A stretch of 64,000 nucleotides of DNA, taken from NCBI GenBank assembly GCA_045646905.1, contig JAZRLP010000026.1, positions 186,001 through 250,000 on the forward strand. The letters are read 5' to 3'. This stretch comes from RGIG4079 sp045646905 (lineage in GTDB: Bacteria; Bacteroidota; Bacteroidia; Bacteroidales; Muribaculaceae). Below, piece by piece: positions 1 through 8,264 of the stretch. The notes under the pieces were generated by a model. It worked only from the letters and a program-made list of their open reading frames with translations, was not told the origin of the DNA and made no database searches. Position numbers and translations under genes: made by a program. How positions within the stretch are numbered: position 1 is the stretch's first letter; every line of letters starts with the position of its first letter.

Positions 1-1526
1 ATGAGTCATTGTATTCGGCACGCCCTGACTTGGTGATGACTGGCCGCACACTAATGGGGCACGAAAGTGCAAAAAATCAGCAACTTGAAGACCACTATTT
101 TGGTGCAATACCTTCGCGTGTTGATGCCTTCATGCTTGATCTCGAAATTGAATGCCATAAGCTCGGCATTCCAGCAAAGACTCGTCACAATGAGGTTGCT
201 CCTAATCAGTTTGAATTAGCGCCAATATTTGAGGAAACAAATCTCGCTAATGACCACAACTTGTTGTTGATGTCGTTAATCGCCGAGGTGGCTCGTCGTC
301 ATAAATTCCGTGTGTTGCTTCATGAGAAACCATTTGCTGGAGTCAATGGTTCGGGTAAACACAATAACTGGAGTTTGGGAACCGACACAGGAACAATGCT
401 TTTTGCTCCCGGAAAGACTCCAATGGGAAATCTACAATTTATCACATTTGTGGTAAATGTAATGGCTGCAGTTCATCGTCATAACGGGTTGCTTAAAGCT
501 TCAATTATGTCGGCCACTAACTGTCATCGACTTGGTGCAAATGAGGCTCCACCAGCAATCATTTCTATTTTCTTGGGCTCTCAATTGAGTGAGGTGCTTA
601 ACCAAGTTGAAAATAGTGAAAACAATGAGTTATTTAATGTGTCGGGAAAAGAAGGGTTGTCGCTTGGTATGTCGCAAATTCCCGAGATCCTTGTTGATAA
701 TACCGACCGCAATCGCACATCGCCATTTGCTTTTACTGGTAATCGATTCGAATTCCGTGCAGTAGGGTCATCGGCAAATTGTGCATCGGCTATGATTGCC
801 CTTAATGCTGCAGTTGCCGAACAGTTGACCGAATTTAAAGAAAAGGTTGATGCTCGAATAGCTCAAAGCGAAGAGTTAACCCATGCATTGCTTGAAGAAA
901 TTAAAATTTTAATTACACAATCAAAGTCAATTCACTTTGATGGCAATGGATATAGTGATGAGTGGAAAGAAGAAGCTGCTCGCCGCGGATTGGATTGCGA
1001 AACAAATGCCGCAAAAATATTTGATTCGTATTTGAGTAATCAAACGGTTGAAATGTTCCGTAAGGCAGGTGTATTTACTAAAGTAGAACTTGAAGCCCGT
1101 AATGAAGTAAAATGGGAAATGTATACTAAAAAGGTGCAGATTGAGGCTCGTGTGCTTGGCGACTTGGCTATTAATCATGTTGTGCCTGTGGCTATGCGCT
1201 ATCAGTCGGTATTAGTTGATAGTGTTTTAAGTTTACGCAAGTTATTTGTAGGCGAAAAAGGTGAAAAAATGTCGGAGCAAGATGTAGCGACTATAGAAAG
1301 CATTGCATCGCATGTTTCAAAAACTCGTGATGAGGTAGCCAAAATGATAGATGCACGAAAGGTTGCCAATAAGATTGAATCGGAACGAGAAAAAGCAATT
1401 GCATATCATGATACTGTAGTTCCATGCATGGAGCGAATTAGAGAATATCTCGATGATTTGGAATTGATGGTTGATAACGAAATGTGGCCATTGCCAAAGT
1501 ATCGTGAATTATTGTTTATACGATAA
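1..1526 (+). CDS. glnN: Glutamine synthetase type III, C-terminal two thirds (5' end outside window)
   Basis: This is ATP-dependent ligation of ammonia to glutamate by a cytoplasmic GSIII oligomer. The frame is open from base 3, before the first in-frame start-like codon (TTG at 9), and the first visible residues (RPDLVMTGRTL, then QQLEDHYFG) match the middle of GSIII proteins. About 505 residues are visible of a family length near 730. The conserved block with RHNEVAPNQFELAP is present, then KHNNWSLGTD, then the long helical C-terminal part typical of GSIII and absent from GSI. The gene ends at TAA 1524-1526, and no terminator hairpin is obvious before the next gene. Identification is firm. 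The N-terminus and promoter are not in the window. Confidence 0.95.
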   Translation, partial: ESLYSARPDLVMTGRTLMGHESAKNQQLEDHYFGAIPSRVDAFMLDLEIECHKLGIPAKTRHNEVAPNQFELAPIFEETNLANDHNLLLMSLIAEVARRHKFRVLLHEKPFAGVNGSGKHNNWSLGTDTGTMLFAPGKTPMGNLQFITFVVNVMAAVHRHNGLLKASIMSATNCHRLGANEAPPAIISIFLGSQLSEVLNQVENSENNELFNVSGKEGLSLGMSQIPEILVDNTDRNRTSPFAFTGNRFEFRAVGSSANCASAMIALNAAVAEQLTEFKEKVDARIAQSEELTHALLEEIKILITQSKSIHFDGNGYSDEWKEEAARRGLDCETNAAKIFDSYLSNQTVEMFRKAGVFTKVELEARNEVKWEMYTKKVQIEARVLGDLAINHVVPVAMRYQSVLVDSVLSLRKLFVGEKGEKMSEQDVATIESIASHVSKTRDEVAKMIDARKVANKIESEREKAIAYHDTVVPCMERIREYLDDLELMVDNEMWPLPKYRELLFIR

Positions 1527-1596
1527 TAACAATATTTAACACGGATAAGTGTAACTAAATGCCATTATATGCGTCTTATACTAAAAGGCTTTGTGT

Positions 1597-2283
1597 ATGA
1601 AAACATTTTATAGTATAGGCTCAATTGTACTAATCTGTATGACACTCACTTTGTTTCATTCATGTGAGTTGCCAAACAAAAAAATTAGAGCATCAAAGGG
1701 GGAGTCGGTAAATGTTTTAATGTATGAGATTCCCGACTTTGATGAAATACAGATTAATTGTGCGTCGGATGTAGTGTATGTAGCAGGTAGTGGAGCGCCA
1801 ACTATTACTGTTACGGCTAAAGATTCTACAAGCAAAAATGTCATCATTAAAGTTGTAGAGCATAAATTATGCATTGGAATTAAAGATGGTACAATGTGCG
1901 ATTCATTACATCTTGAAATACATGGCACCCCAATGCTTGAGGATGTTGAATTGCATGGTGCTGCTTGTATGAAAATAGAAGGAGCATTAACTCCTCGCAA
2001 CCTTGATATTGATTGTAACGGAGCATCTACGATTGAAATAAACAAAGTTTCGTGTGCTGAATTAAATATAGATTGTTTTGGCGCATCATTTGTAAATATT
2101 TCAAATATAATATGCGATGACATTGATGTTGATTGTAATGGAGCAGCAACAGTGAAACTCAATGGTCGAAGCCAAGTAGCCAAATATGAGGCAAATGGTG
2201 CCTCTTCAATTGATGCGTCAGCTTTTGACGCAGTGAAGATTGAAAAAATGGAGAACAATGGTGCTTCATCGATATTGAAATAG
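1597..2283 (+). CDS. GIN-domain (DUF2807) putative lipoprotein
   Basis: This is a protein of about 228 residues, probably exported and anchored to a membrane. I start it at ATG 1597 rather than the upstream TTG at 1591, because this Met begins a good signal sequence (MKTFYSIGSIVLICMTLTLF) ending in HSC, a plausible lipobox Cys. The mature part is a beta-rich repeat with recurring IDCNGAST, IDCFGASF and VDCNGAATV units, the pattern of the head GIN domain (DUF2807) often labelled auto-transporter adhesin. Those proteins form right-handed beta-helix-like folds, and their function is generally unknown. It sits 70 bases after glnN with no visible terminator between them, and is followed by a hairpin at 2310-2338. 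The long antisense ORF here is a by-product of the repeats. Confidence 0.75.
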   Translation: MKTFYSIGSIVLICMTLTLFHSCELPNKKIRASKGESVNVLMYEIPDFDEIQINCASDVVYVAGSGAPTITVTAKDSTSKNVIIKVVEHKLCIGIKDGTMCDSLHLEIHGTPMLEDVELHGAACMKIEGALTPRNLDIDCNGASTIEINKVSCAELNIDCFGASFVNISNIICDDIDVDCNGAATVKLNGRSQVAKYEANGASSIDASAFDAVKIEKMENNGASSILK

Positions 2284-2309
2284 ATTAATTGCAATATTTG
2301 ATATATATG

Positions 2310-2338
2310 GAGGGGTTTTCATTAATTTGAAACCCCTC
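2310..2338 (+). terminator. Rho-independent terminator
   Basis: A perfect 9-bp stem (GAGGGGTTT with AAACCCCTC) closes an 11-base loop and is followed by TATTTGTTTG. It lies 27 bases after the stop of the GIN-domain gene. Confidence 0.7.
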
Positions 2339-2340
2339 TA

Positions 2341-2372
2341 TTTGTTTGATAGAGATTGTTTCGTTACATTTG
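2341..2372 (+). promoter_or_regulatory. Bacteroidota-type promoter of the zinc-ribbon gene
   Basis: The -33 box TTTG (2341-2344), a 20-base spacer and the -7 box TACATTTG (2365-2372) fit the TTTG / TAnnTTTG consensus. The predicted start is near 2379, giving a leader of about 12 bases before ATG 2391. Confidence 0.7.
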
Positions 2373-2390
2373 CAAATAAAAATATAAAGT

Positions 2391-3338
2391 ATGAAGCAGT
2401 GTAGTAATTGTGAACAATGGATTCCCGATGAATATGGATATTGTCCAGCATGTGGTGAGCATCAACCTAATATGAGTCGGAATATTGATGCCGAAAAAGA
2501 AAAAGTGTCGGGAACAGGTTGTTTCTATACAATAATAATATGCATAATAATATTGCTATTGTGTGGAGTAGGTTTGTATTTATATAACAATGGATTCTTT
2601 AGTAAGACCAATTCGACAATGGAGGATTCATTGATATCGGTTGTAGATTCTAACTTGATTGAAGTGGGGCTACCCGATACCCTAACACTCGACGGAGCGA
2701 TATATGGAAAAAATATTGTTACGATTGATGTTGCAATATCAACATCTGGCAATATTAATGGTCGATTTTATGATATTTCAAAAAAAATGGATTATCCTAT
2801 CGTTGGGCAAGGTGATTCAAAAACAGGTAATATTATTCTCAAGATAAAAGACAAAGATTTAACATTGGATTTGATTCCAATAGGAAACGGAAGCTATGAT
2901 GCAAAATGGTCGACATCAACAAGCGAGGGAACATCTTATTTTTATGCTGCGAGTGGCCAACACTTGTCAATAAAGGAGGAAGAAATTCCTGAATTTAATC
3001 CCGATTCAATTTTTGAATCGGAAGATGTAGTTGAAGCTGCGCCAGTGAAAACCTCAATGAAGTTAGAGGGGAAGTTGGATGGTGAAATTGCAATCCAAAT
3101 GAATCTATATGACTTGGAGGGTGGAAAAGGAGAGTATTATTATGTGTCGCAAGGAAGCGATAAAAAGATAAAGCTTAAATGTAAGAAAGAATCGGCAAAT
3201 CAGTGGCGATTAATAGAATATGGCGAAGATGGTGACATACAAGGCGCGTTTGTTGGCAAGTTGGAGGATGGAATATTTATGGGCCGCTATGTCGATAAAG
3301 AAGGAGAGGAATATGCGGTAACCTTATTTGAACAGTAA
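2391..3338 (+). CDS. Zinc-ribbon single-pass membrane protein, function unknown
   Basis: This protein has 315 residues. The N-terminus carries a short zinc ribbon with Cys4-x2-Cys7 and Cys18-x2-Cys21 (CSNC and CPAC). Residues about 45-66 form one hydrophobic helix (YTIIICIIILLLCGVGLYLY). The remainder (about 70-315) is acidic and soluble with no motif I recognise. It looks like two related beta-rich segments, each with a YFYAASG or YYYVSQG style motif near its end, so an internal duplication is possible. The topology suggests a cytoplasmic zinc ribbon and a periplasmic C-terminal domain. It has its own promoter. I cannot assign a function. Confidence 0.8.
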   Translation: MKQCSNCEQWIPDEYGYCPACGEHQPNMSRNIDAEKEKVSGTGCFYTIIICIIILLLCGVGLYLYNNGFFSKTNSTMEDSLISVVDSNLIEVGLPDTLTLDGAIYGKNIVTIDVAISTSGNINGRFYDISKKMDYPIVGQGDSKTGNIILKIKDKDLTLDLIPIGNGSYDAKWSTSTSEGTSYFYAASGQHLSIKEEEIPEFNPDSIFESEDVVEAAPVKTSMKLEGKLDGEIAIQMNLYDLEGGKGEYYYVSQGSDKKIKLKCKKESANQWRLIEYGEDGDIQGAFVGKLEDGIFMGRYVDKEGEEYAVTLFEQ

Positions 3339-3412
3339 TTTAAAAGCATTTTCCAATACTTGAAAACTCGTGTAACATATTGTGTTTTTAGAAAATAAAA
3401 ACTATCTTTGTG

Positions 3413-3420
3413 AAGAAATG
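3413..3420 (+). promoter_or_regulatory. -7 promoter element of the capD-like operon
   Basis: TATCTTTG matches the Bacteroidota -7 consensus TAnnTTTG exactly. No well-placed TTTG is seen at -33, so only the -7 part is claimed. The predicted start is near 3427, 12 bases before ATG 3439. Confidence 0.5.
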
Positions 3421-3438
3421 TCATAAAAATAAAGAATA

Positions 3439-5415
3439 ATGAGCCGACGATTATTGATTAGATTGTCAAAAATGTCATTTATGAAAATCTTGGCATCAAC
3501 ACCTGCACCGAGGTGGATGGTGTTGCTTGCCGATTTGGCTATAGTGGCTATAAGTTGTATTCTCACATTTTCATTTAATAGCCATGTGACAGGAAGTGGC
3601 TTGATGTATTCGCTAATGGCCAAAACATTGGTGATAATGGCAACATACCTTGCATTTAGTATATCAATGAAGTCATTCCAATATATCATCAGATTGTCGG
3701 TAATCGAAGATGTGTATCGTGTGGTTATGTTGGTTGTGGCCTCTTCGTTATTCCTATCATTTATAGCCTTTGGATTAGAATTTATTGTAGGTCAGCGATA
3801 TTTAAGCATTTGGAATATATTTATAATTGGGGTCTTTTCGTTTTCGTTGATGATGTGCATGAGGCTCACAGTGAAGTATTTATACACTCTTGTGAATGGT
3901 GCTACTACTGTTCGAAAGCGTGTAGTCGTGTTAGGTTCTGCAATAAACTCGTTTGTGTTGGCAAGTGCATTAAAGAATGAGGCAGATGGCCGATTTGATC
4001 CAGTTGTATTATTAAGTCTATCCGATAAAAAGATTGATACAACTGTAAATGGTATTCCCATCATAAAATTCAATCGAGAAGAAATATCACAAGTATTTGA
4101 AGAGTATAAAAGTGACACATTGCTATTCCTCTCTACGCAAATTGAGTTAATGCGTAGCGAATTTGCCGATGTTTTTCTTCAAAACAATATAAAATTATTG
4201 ATGCTCAATCAAGTTGAGGAGTTTGAAGTAGATGGTCACGAAATGCCCAACTTATCTACTCATGTCCAAAACATTAAAATTGAGGACTTGCTTGGTCGTG
4301 AGGTAATCAAAAACAACAACCCATTGATTGAACAACAATTGAGAGATCAAGTGGTGTTGATAACCGGAGCTGCTGGTTCGATTGGGTCAGAAATAGTGCG
4401 CCAAGTTGCATTGTTTAATGCTAAAGAGATAGTACTTGTTGATCAAGCCGAAACGCCAATGCATGAATTGCAGTTAGAATTAGAAGAAAGCTTCCCCGAT
4501 ATAAATGTAAAATTGTTTATTGGAGATATTACCAATAAGCATCGTATGGAGCATGTGTTTAAACAATATCGTCCACGATATGTATTCCATGCTGCAGCCT
4601 ATAAACATGTGCCTATGATGGAAAATAATCCATCAGAAGCAATCTTTACTAATGTATTTGGGACAAAGAACATCGCTGATTTATCTATAAAATATGATGT
4701 AGAAAAATTTGTGATGGTATCGACCGATAAGGCTGTTAACCCTACCAATGTAATGGGGGCATCTAAACGCATTGCTGAGATATATGTACAATCATTATTC
4801 TTCTATCAACAAAAGATGCGTGATGGACATAAAACACGCTTTATTACGACACGATTTGGCAATGTGCTTGGTAGTAACGGTTCGGTGATACCTCGTTTTC
4901 GTCAGCAAATAGAGAGCGGTGGTCCTGTAACAGTGACCCATCGTGATATTATTAGATATTTCATGACAATCCCCGAGGCTTGTCAATTAGTATTGGAAGC
5001 TGGATGTATGGGCTTGGGTGGCGAAATATATATTTTTGACATGGGTAAACCGGTTAAGATTTATGATTTGGCTACGCGTATGATTTCATTAGCAGGTTTG
5101 CGTCCCAATGTTGACATACAAATTGTAGAAACAGGTCTTCGACCAGGTGAAAAATTATATGAGGAGTTGCTAAACGACAAAGAACTTACAATGGCTACCA
5201 CTCACCGCAAAATTATGATAGCTAAAGTGAGAACATATGAATATAGCGAAATCGAGCAACATCTTGATAAATTGAAAGGCTTATTAGAAGATGATAATCT
5301 TCACGATATAGTATCGGTAATGAAGCATATTGTCCCCGAATATATCTCTCAAAATTCAGTGTGGCAAGATGTTGATAAGGAAATAAAAGTAGAAAATAAA
5401 TCAAAAAAAGTTTAG
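3439..5415 (+). CDS. Polysaccharide biosynthesis nucleoside-diphosphate-sugar dehydratase/epimerase (CapD/FlaA1 family, membrane-bound)
   Basis: This is a 658-residue long-form CapD-type enzyme. About residues 22-140 hold four hydrophobic helices, followed by a CoA-binding-like region and then an extended short-chain dehydrogenase domain. The NAD-binding glycine motif GAAGSIGSE lies near residue 310. The active-site stretch STDKAVNPTNVMGASKR near residues 427-443 has Met in place of the usual Tyr of YxxxK, which is normal for FlaA1/CapD-type 4,6-dehydratases. Such enzymes convert UDP-GlcNAc-type sugars for capsule, O-antigen or protein glycans at the inner membrane. No glycosyltransferase cluster surrounds it, so the substrate is open. 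The next gene begins 7 bases after its stop. Confidence 0.88.
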   Translation: MSRRLLIRLSKMSFMKILASTPAPRWMVLLADLAIVAISCILTFSFNSHVTGSGLMYSLMAKTLVIMATYLAFSISMKSFQYIIRLSVIEDVYRVVMLVVASSLFLSFIAFGLEFIVGQRYLSIWNIFIIGVFSFSLMMCMRLTVKYLYTLVNGATTVRKRVVVLGSAINSFVLASALKNEADGRFDPVVLLSLSDKKIDTTVNGIPIIKFNREEISQVFEEYKSDTLLFLSTQIELMRSEFADVFLQNNIKLLMLNQVEEFEVDGHEMPNLSTHVQNIKIEDLLGREVIKNNNPLIEQQLRDQVVLITGAAGSIGSEIVRQVALFNAKEIVLVDQAETPMHELQLELEESFPDINVKLFIGDITNKHRMEHVFKQYRPRYVFHAAAYKHVPMMENNPSEAIFTNVFGTKNIADLSIKYDVEKFVMVSTDKAVNPTNVMGASKRIAEIYVQSLFFYQQKMRDGHKTRFITTRFGNVLGSNGSVIPRFRQQIESGGPVTVTHRDIIRYFMTIPEACQLVLEAGCMGLGGEIYIFDMGKPVKIYDLATRMISLAGLRPNVDIQIVETGLRPGEKLYEELLNDKELTMATTHRKIMIAKVRTYEYSEIEQHLDKLKGLLEDDNLHDIVSVMKHIVPEYISQNSVWQDVDKEIKVENKSKKV

Positions 5416-5422
5416 ATAAGAA

Positions 5423-6079
5423 ATGAAGAAATACTCATTAATTTTAGTTGCAGCATTGTTGTTAATAACCCAATCATGTGCTCAATACAACATAACATCT
5501 AATAAAAGTGCGTCAACCGAAAAGAGCGAAGGCTCATCGTCTTCTTCCTCTTCATCAACATCGGCATTAGGTAGTTTTTTAGGAAGCATATTTGCCTCTG
5601 ATAAAGTTGAATTGTCGCAATTGGTTGGTACATGGAACTATTCAAGTCCAGCTGTGGGGTTCCAAAGTGAGAATGTGCTAAAAAGTATAGGTGGTTCTGC
5701 AGCATCGGCAGCAATCGAGAAAGAGTTAGGGACATATTACGACAAATTAGGATTGGACAATGTCGTGTTGACAATAGACCAAAATGCCAATTTTACTATG
5801 AAAACAAAATTTGCAACACTTAAAGGCGTTGTTGAAAAAGGTAATGATGGTATTTTTGTTTTCAACTTTAAAGCATTTGGTGCGATGAATATTGGCAAAC
5901 TTGATGTATATACAACTTTGTCGGGTAAAACATTGAGCCTTACATGCGATGTAAAAAAAATCGTGGAGTTGTCTAAAAAGATTATCTCAATTACCAACAA
6001 CTCTACATTGAAAAGTGTTGTGAATTTATTAGATAGTTATGACGGTGTAACTGCTGGTTTCAAACTTAAGAAACAATAA
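5423..6079 (+). CDS. DUF4923 family lipocalin-like exported lipoprotein
   Basis: This protein has 218 residues. The signal peptide MKKYSLILVAALLLITQSC ends in a lipobox-like TQSC, so outer-membrane or periplasmic anchoring is expected. A low-complexity Ser run (eight Ser near residues 38-46) links to the folded part, which begins KVELSQLVGTWNY, a start typical of DUF4923/lipocalin-like Bacteroidales proteins, and ends in AGFKLKK. It follows the CapD-like gene by 7 bases and precedes a strong terminator, so the two are probably cotranscribed. The ligand and role are unknown. Confidence 0.75.
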   Translation: MKKYSLILVAALLLITQSCAQYNITSNKSASTEKSEGSSSSSSSSTSALGSFLGSIFASDKVELSQLVGTWNYSSPAVGFQSENVLKSIGGSAASAAIEKELGTYYDKLGLDNVVLTIDQNANFTMKTKFATLKGVVEKGNDGIFVFNFKAFGAMNIGKLDVYTTLSGKTLSLTCDVKKIVELSKKIISITNNSTLKSVVNLLDSYDGVTAGFKLKKQ

Positions 6080-6102
6080 TCGTTTATTGCAATATAATGC
6101 AT

Positions 6103-6132
6103 AAAAAAGCACCTCTATTGAGGTGCTTTTTT
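6103..6132. terminator. Bidirectional rho-independent terminator
   Basis: A 13-bp stem of AAAAAAGCACCTC and its complement around the loop TATT has A and T runs on both sides. It can stop the plus-strand operon ending at 6079 and the minus-strand operon ending at 6155. Confidence 0.85.
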
Positions 6133-6154
6133 GTTGTTGGTATTTAACTATCAA

Positions 6155-6448
6155 TTAGAATTCATAGTCAACGCATGCGCGGTCGCCTTTGTGCCCGGCA
6201 AGCAATCCAGCTGCTGCAACATGAGCGGGGTGTTTGGCATATACATCTACATCGGCCATTGAATCAACAACAGCTGTAAGCACTACATCCCATGTTTCGT
6301 TGGGGTTTTCATTTATACCCACTTCCATTGAACGAAGAACTTCAATTTGTTCGGGTAGAGCCAACAATGCTTCTTTGAATTTTAACGCAACCTCACGACG
6401 CTCAGCATCAGTGCCAGTCAATTTGAATGCAACAATATGTTTTACCAT
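6155..6448 (-). CDS. Dabb family (stress-response A/B barrel) protein
   Basis: This protein has 97 residues. It begins MVKHIVAFKL and carries the pattern of the dimeric ferredoxin-like Dabb domain, including the EVGINENPN segment and a distal YAKHPAHVAAAG with the family's conserved HP. Members form small cytosolic dimeric barrels. Some act as polyketide or olivetolic acid cyclases, but most bacterial ones are uncharacterised. It lies 30 bases downstream of the ABC-F gene on the same strand and shares the terminator at 6103-6132, so it is probably the second gene of that operon. Confidence 0.8.
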   Translation of the reverse strand: MVKHIVAFKLTGTDAERREVALKFKEALLALPEQIEVLRSMEVGINENPNETWDVVLTAVVDSMADVDVYAKHPAHVAAAGLLAGHKGDRACVDYEF

Positions 6449-6478
6449 TTTATTGTGATTTTTATATTGATTATACTT

Positions 6479-8095
6479 TTATTGATTATATAAACGATCT
6501 CTTGCTGCAAGAACTTTTTCGTCGGTAATATAGTCGTCATAATCCATCATCTTGTCGATAATGCCATTGGGGGTCAACTCAATGATGCGAGTAGCGACAG
6601 TTTGGATAAATTCGTGGTCATGCGACGACATGAGGATGTTACCTTTAAAGTTTTGCAGAGTATTGTTAAATGCTTGAATTGATTCAAGGTCAAGGTGGTT
6701 GGTTGGAGAGTCAAGGACCATGGTGTTAGCATCTTTAAGCATCATGCGCGCAATCATACAACGCATTTTTTCACCCCCTGAAAGAACTGATGCCTTCTTG
6801 AGGACTTCTTCGCCCGAGAACAACATCTTGCCGAGGAATCCTTTAAGATATATTTCGCTAGAGTCATTGCTAAATTGGCACAACCAATCAACGAGGTTGA
6901 GGTCGGTGTTGAAGAATGATGAGTTGTCGAGTGGGAGATAAGCAGTAGTGATAGTTTGTCCCCAATCATATGTGCCTTCATCAGCCTTGCGGTTGCCATT
7001 GATAATCTCAAATAGGGCAGTCATAGCGCGAGGGTCGCGACTCAAGAAAGCAACTTTGTCGCCTTTCTCGATTTGGAAATTCACATCTTTAAACAACAAT
7101 TCACCATCAACGCTGGCTGTCAATCCTTTCACTTCAAGAATCTTATTCCCTGGTTCGCGCGATGGAGTGAAGATGATACCAGGATAACGGCGTGAAGAAG
7201 GTTGGATTTCTTCAACATTAAGTTTTTCAAGCATCTTCTTGCGCGAGGTAGTTTGTTTAGATTTTGCCACATTGGCCGAGAATCGTTGAATGAATTCCAA
7301 CAACTCTTTGCGTTTTTCTTCGGCCTTTTTATTTTGTTGTTGTTGTTGGCGAAGAGCTAATTGAGATGATTCATACCAATAGCTATAGTTTCCGGCAAAC
7401 AAGCTAACCTTGTTGTAGTCGATATCGAGAGTGTGGGTACACACCGAGTCAAGGAAGTGACGGTCGTGCGAAACCACAAGTACAGTATTTTCAAAATTTG
7501 AAAGATAATCCTCTAACCATGCCACTGTTTCAAGGTCAAGGTCGTTGGTGGGCTCATCGAGGAGTAGGTTGTCGGGGTTGCCAAATAGTGCTTTAGCAAG
7601 TAGCACACGCACTTTTTCGTTACCGCTCATGTCTTTCATCAACATGTAGTGGCGATCTTCTTTAATTCCAAGTCCACTCAACAATGCAGCAGCATCACTT
7701 TCGGCATTCCATCCTTCGAGCTCGGCAAATTTTTCTTCAAGTTCGGCTGCACGCACGCCATCTTCATCGCTAAAGTCTTCTTTGCTATAGAGGGCATCTT
7801 TTTCTTGCATGATATCCCACAACACAGTGTGTCCACGCAATACTGTGCTCATTACTGTGCATTCGTCAAACTCAAAGTGATCCTGACTCAACACGCTCAT
7901 ACGCTCTCCTGGGCCTTGTGTTACCGAACCTTGAGTAGGAGATAACTGGTCGCTGAGAATGCGCATTAATGTTGATTTGCCCGCACCATTGGCACCGATA
8001 ATGCCATAACAGTTGCCGGGTGTGAACTTCAAGTTGACATCTTGAAATAATACTCTTTTACCAAACTGAATACCTAAATTGTTTACCGCAATCAT
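6479..8095 (-). CDS. ABC-F ATPase (YbiT-like), second nucleotide site degenerate
   Basis: This is a 538-residue soluble protein with two ABC domains and no membrane segments, the arrangement of ribosome-acting ABC-F ATPases. I start it at ATG 8095 (MIAVNNLGIQFGKRVLF), 11 codons inside the longest ORF. The first ABC domain is intact: Walker A GANGAGKST, signature MSGNEKV, Walker B LLLDEPTNDLD. A Lys/Arg/Gln-rich linker near 240-310 follows. The second domain keeps the signature LSGGEKM, but its Walker A position reads FLSRDPRAMTAL, and its Walker B reads VLDSPTNHLD with Ser in place of the catalytic Glu. Overall layout is closest to E. coli YbiT. Members modulate translation elongation. Confidence 0.88.
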   Translation of the reverse strand: MIAVNNLGIQFGKRVLFQDVNLKFTPGNCYGIIGANGAGKSTLMRILSDQLSPTQGSVTQGPGERMSVLSQDHFEFDECTVMSTVLRGHTVLWDIMQEKDALYSKEDFSDEDGVRAAELEEKFAELEGWNAESDAAALLSGLGIKEDRHYMLMKDMSGNEKVRVLLAKALFGNPDNLLLDEPTNDLDLETVAWLEDYLSNFENTVLVVSHDRHFLDSVCTHTLDIDYNKVSLFAGNYSYWYESSQLALRQQQQQNKKAEEKRKELLEFIQRFSANVAKSKQTTSRKKMLEKLNVEEIQPSSRRYPGIIFTPSREPGNKILEVKGLTASVDGELLFKDVNFQIEKGDKVAFLSRDPRAMTALFEIINGNRKADEGTYDWGQTITTAYLPLDNSSFFNTDLNLVDWLCQFSNDSSEIYLKGFLGKMLFSGEEVLKKASVLSGGEKMRCMIARMMLKDANTMVLDSPTNHLDLESIQAFNNTLQNFKGNILMSSHDHEFIQTVATRIIELTPNGIIDKMMDYDDYITDEKVLAARDRLYNQ

Positions 8096-8125
8096 TATAA
8101 ATATTGTCTTAAAAATTTCAAAGTG

Positions 8126-8133
8126 CAAAGTTA
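8126..8133 (-). promoter_or_regulatory. -7 promoter element of the ABC-F/Dabb operon
   Basis: CAAAGTTA on the plus strand reads TAACTTTG on the minus strand, an exact TAnnTTTG match about 30 bases upstream of ATG 8095. No clear -33 TTG is seen. Confidence 0.45.
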
Positions 8134-8210
8134 CGAATTATCGTGCAGAAATAAAAATAGTTAGCTGATGATGTGGAGTGAGTTGTGAATATAATTTTCA
8201 ATATAAAACA

Positions 8211-8245
8211 CAAAGGAGAAATTCCTTAGTAGAACTTCTCCTTTG
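8211..8245 (-). terminator. Terminator of the large fibronectin/propeller gene
   Basis: A perfect 10-bp stem (CAAAGGAGAA with TTCTCCTTTG) surrounds a 15-base loop just after the stop of the 8265-14054 gene. In the minus direction it is followed by TGTTTTAT. Confidence 0.65.
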
Positions 8246-8264
8246 CCTATAGAGTGGATTTTAA

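Noticed and set aside
9..11. TTG at 9 as the start of glnN
   Set aside because: The frame is open upstream of it to the window edge and family members have over 200 more N-terminal residues, so the gene is simply cut.
1656..2294. 212-codon ORF on the minus strand opposite the GIN-domain gene
   Set aside because: It mirrors the repeats of the real plus-strand gene, which has a signal peptide and a domain match. The antisense product has no domain and no start signals.
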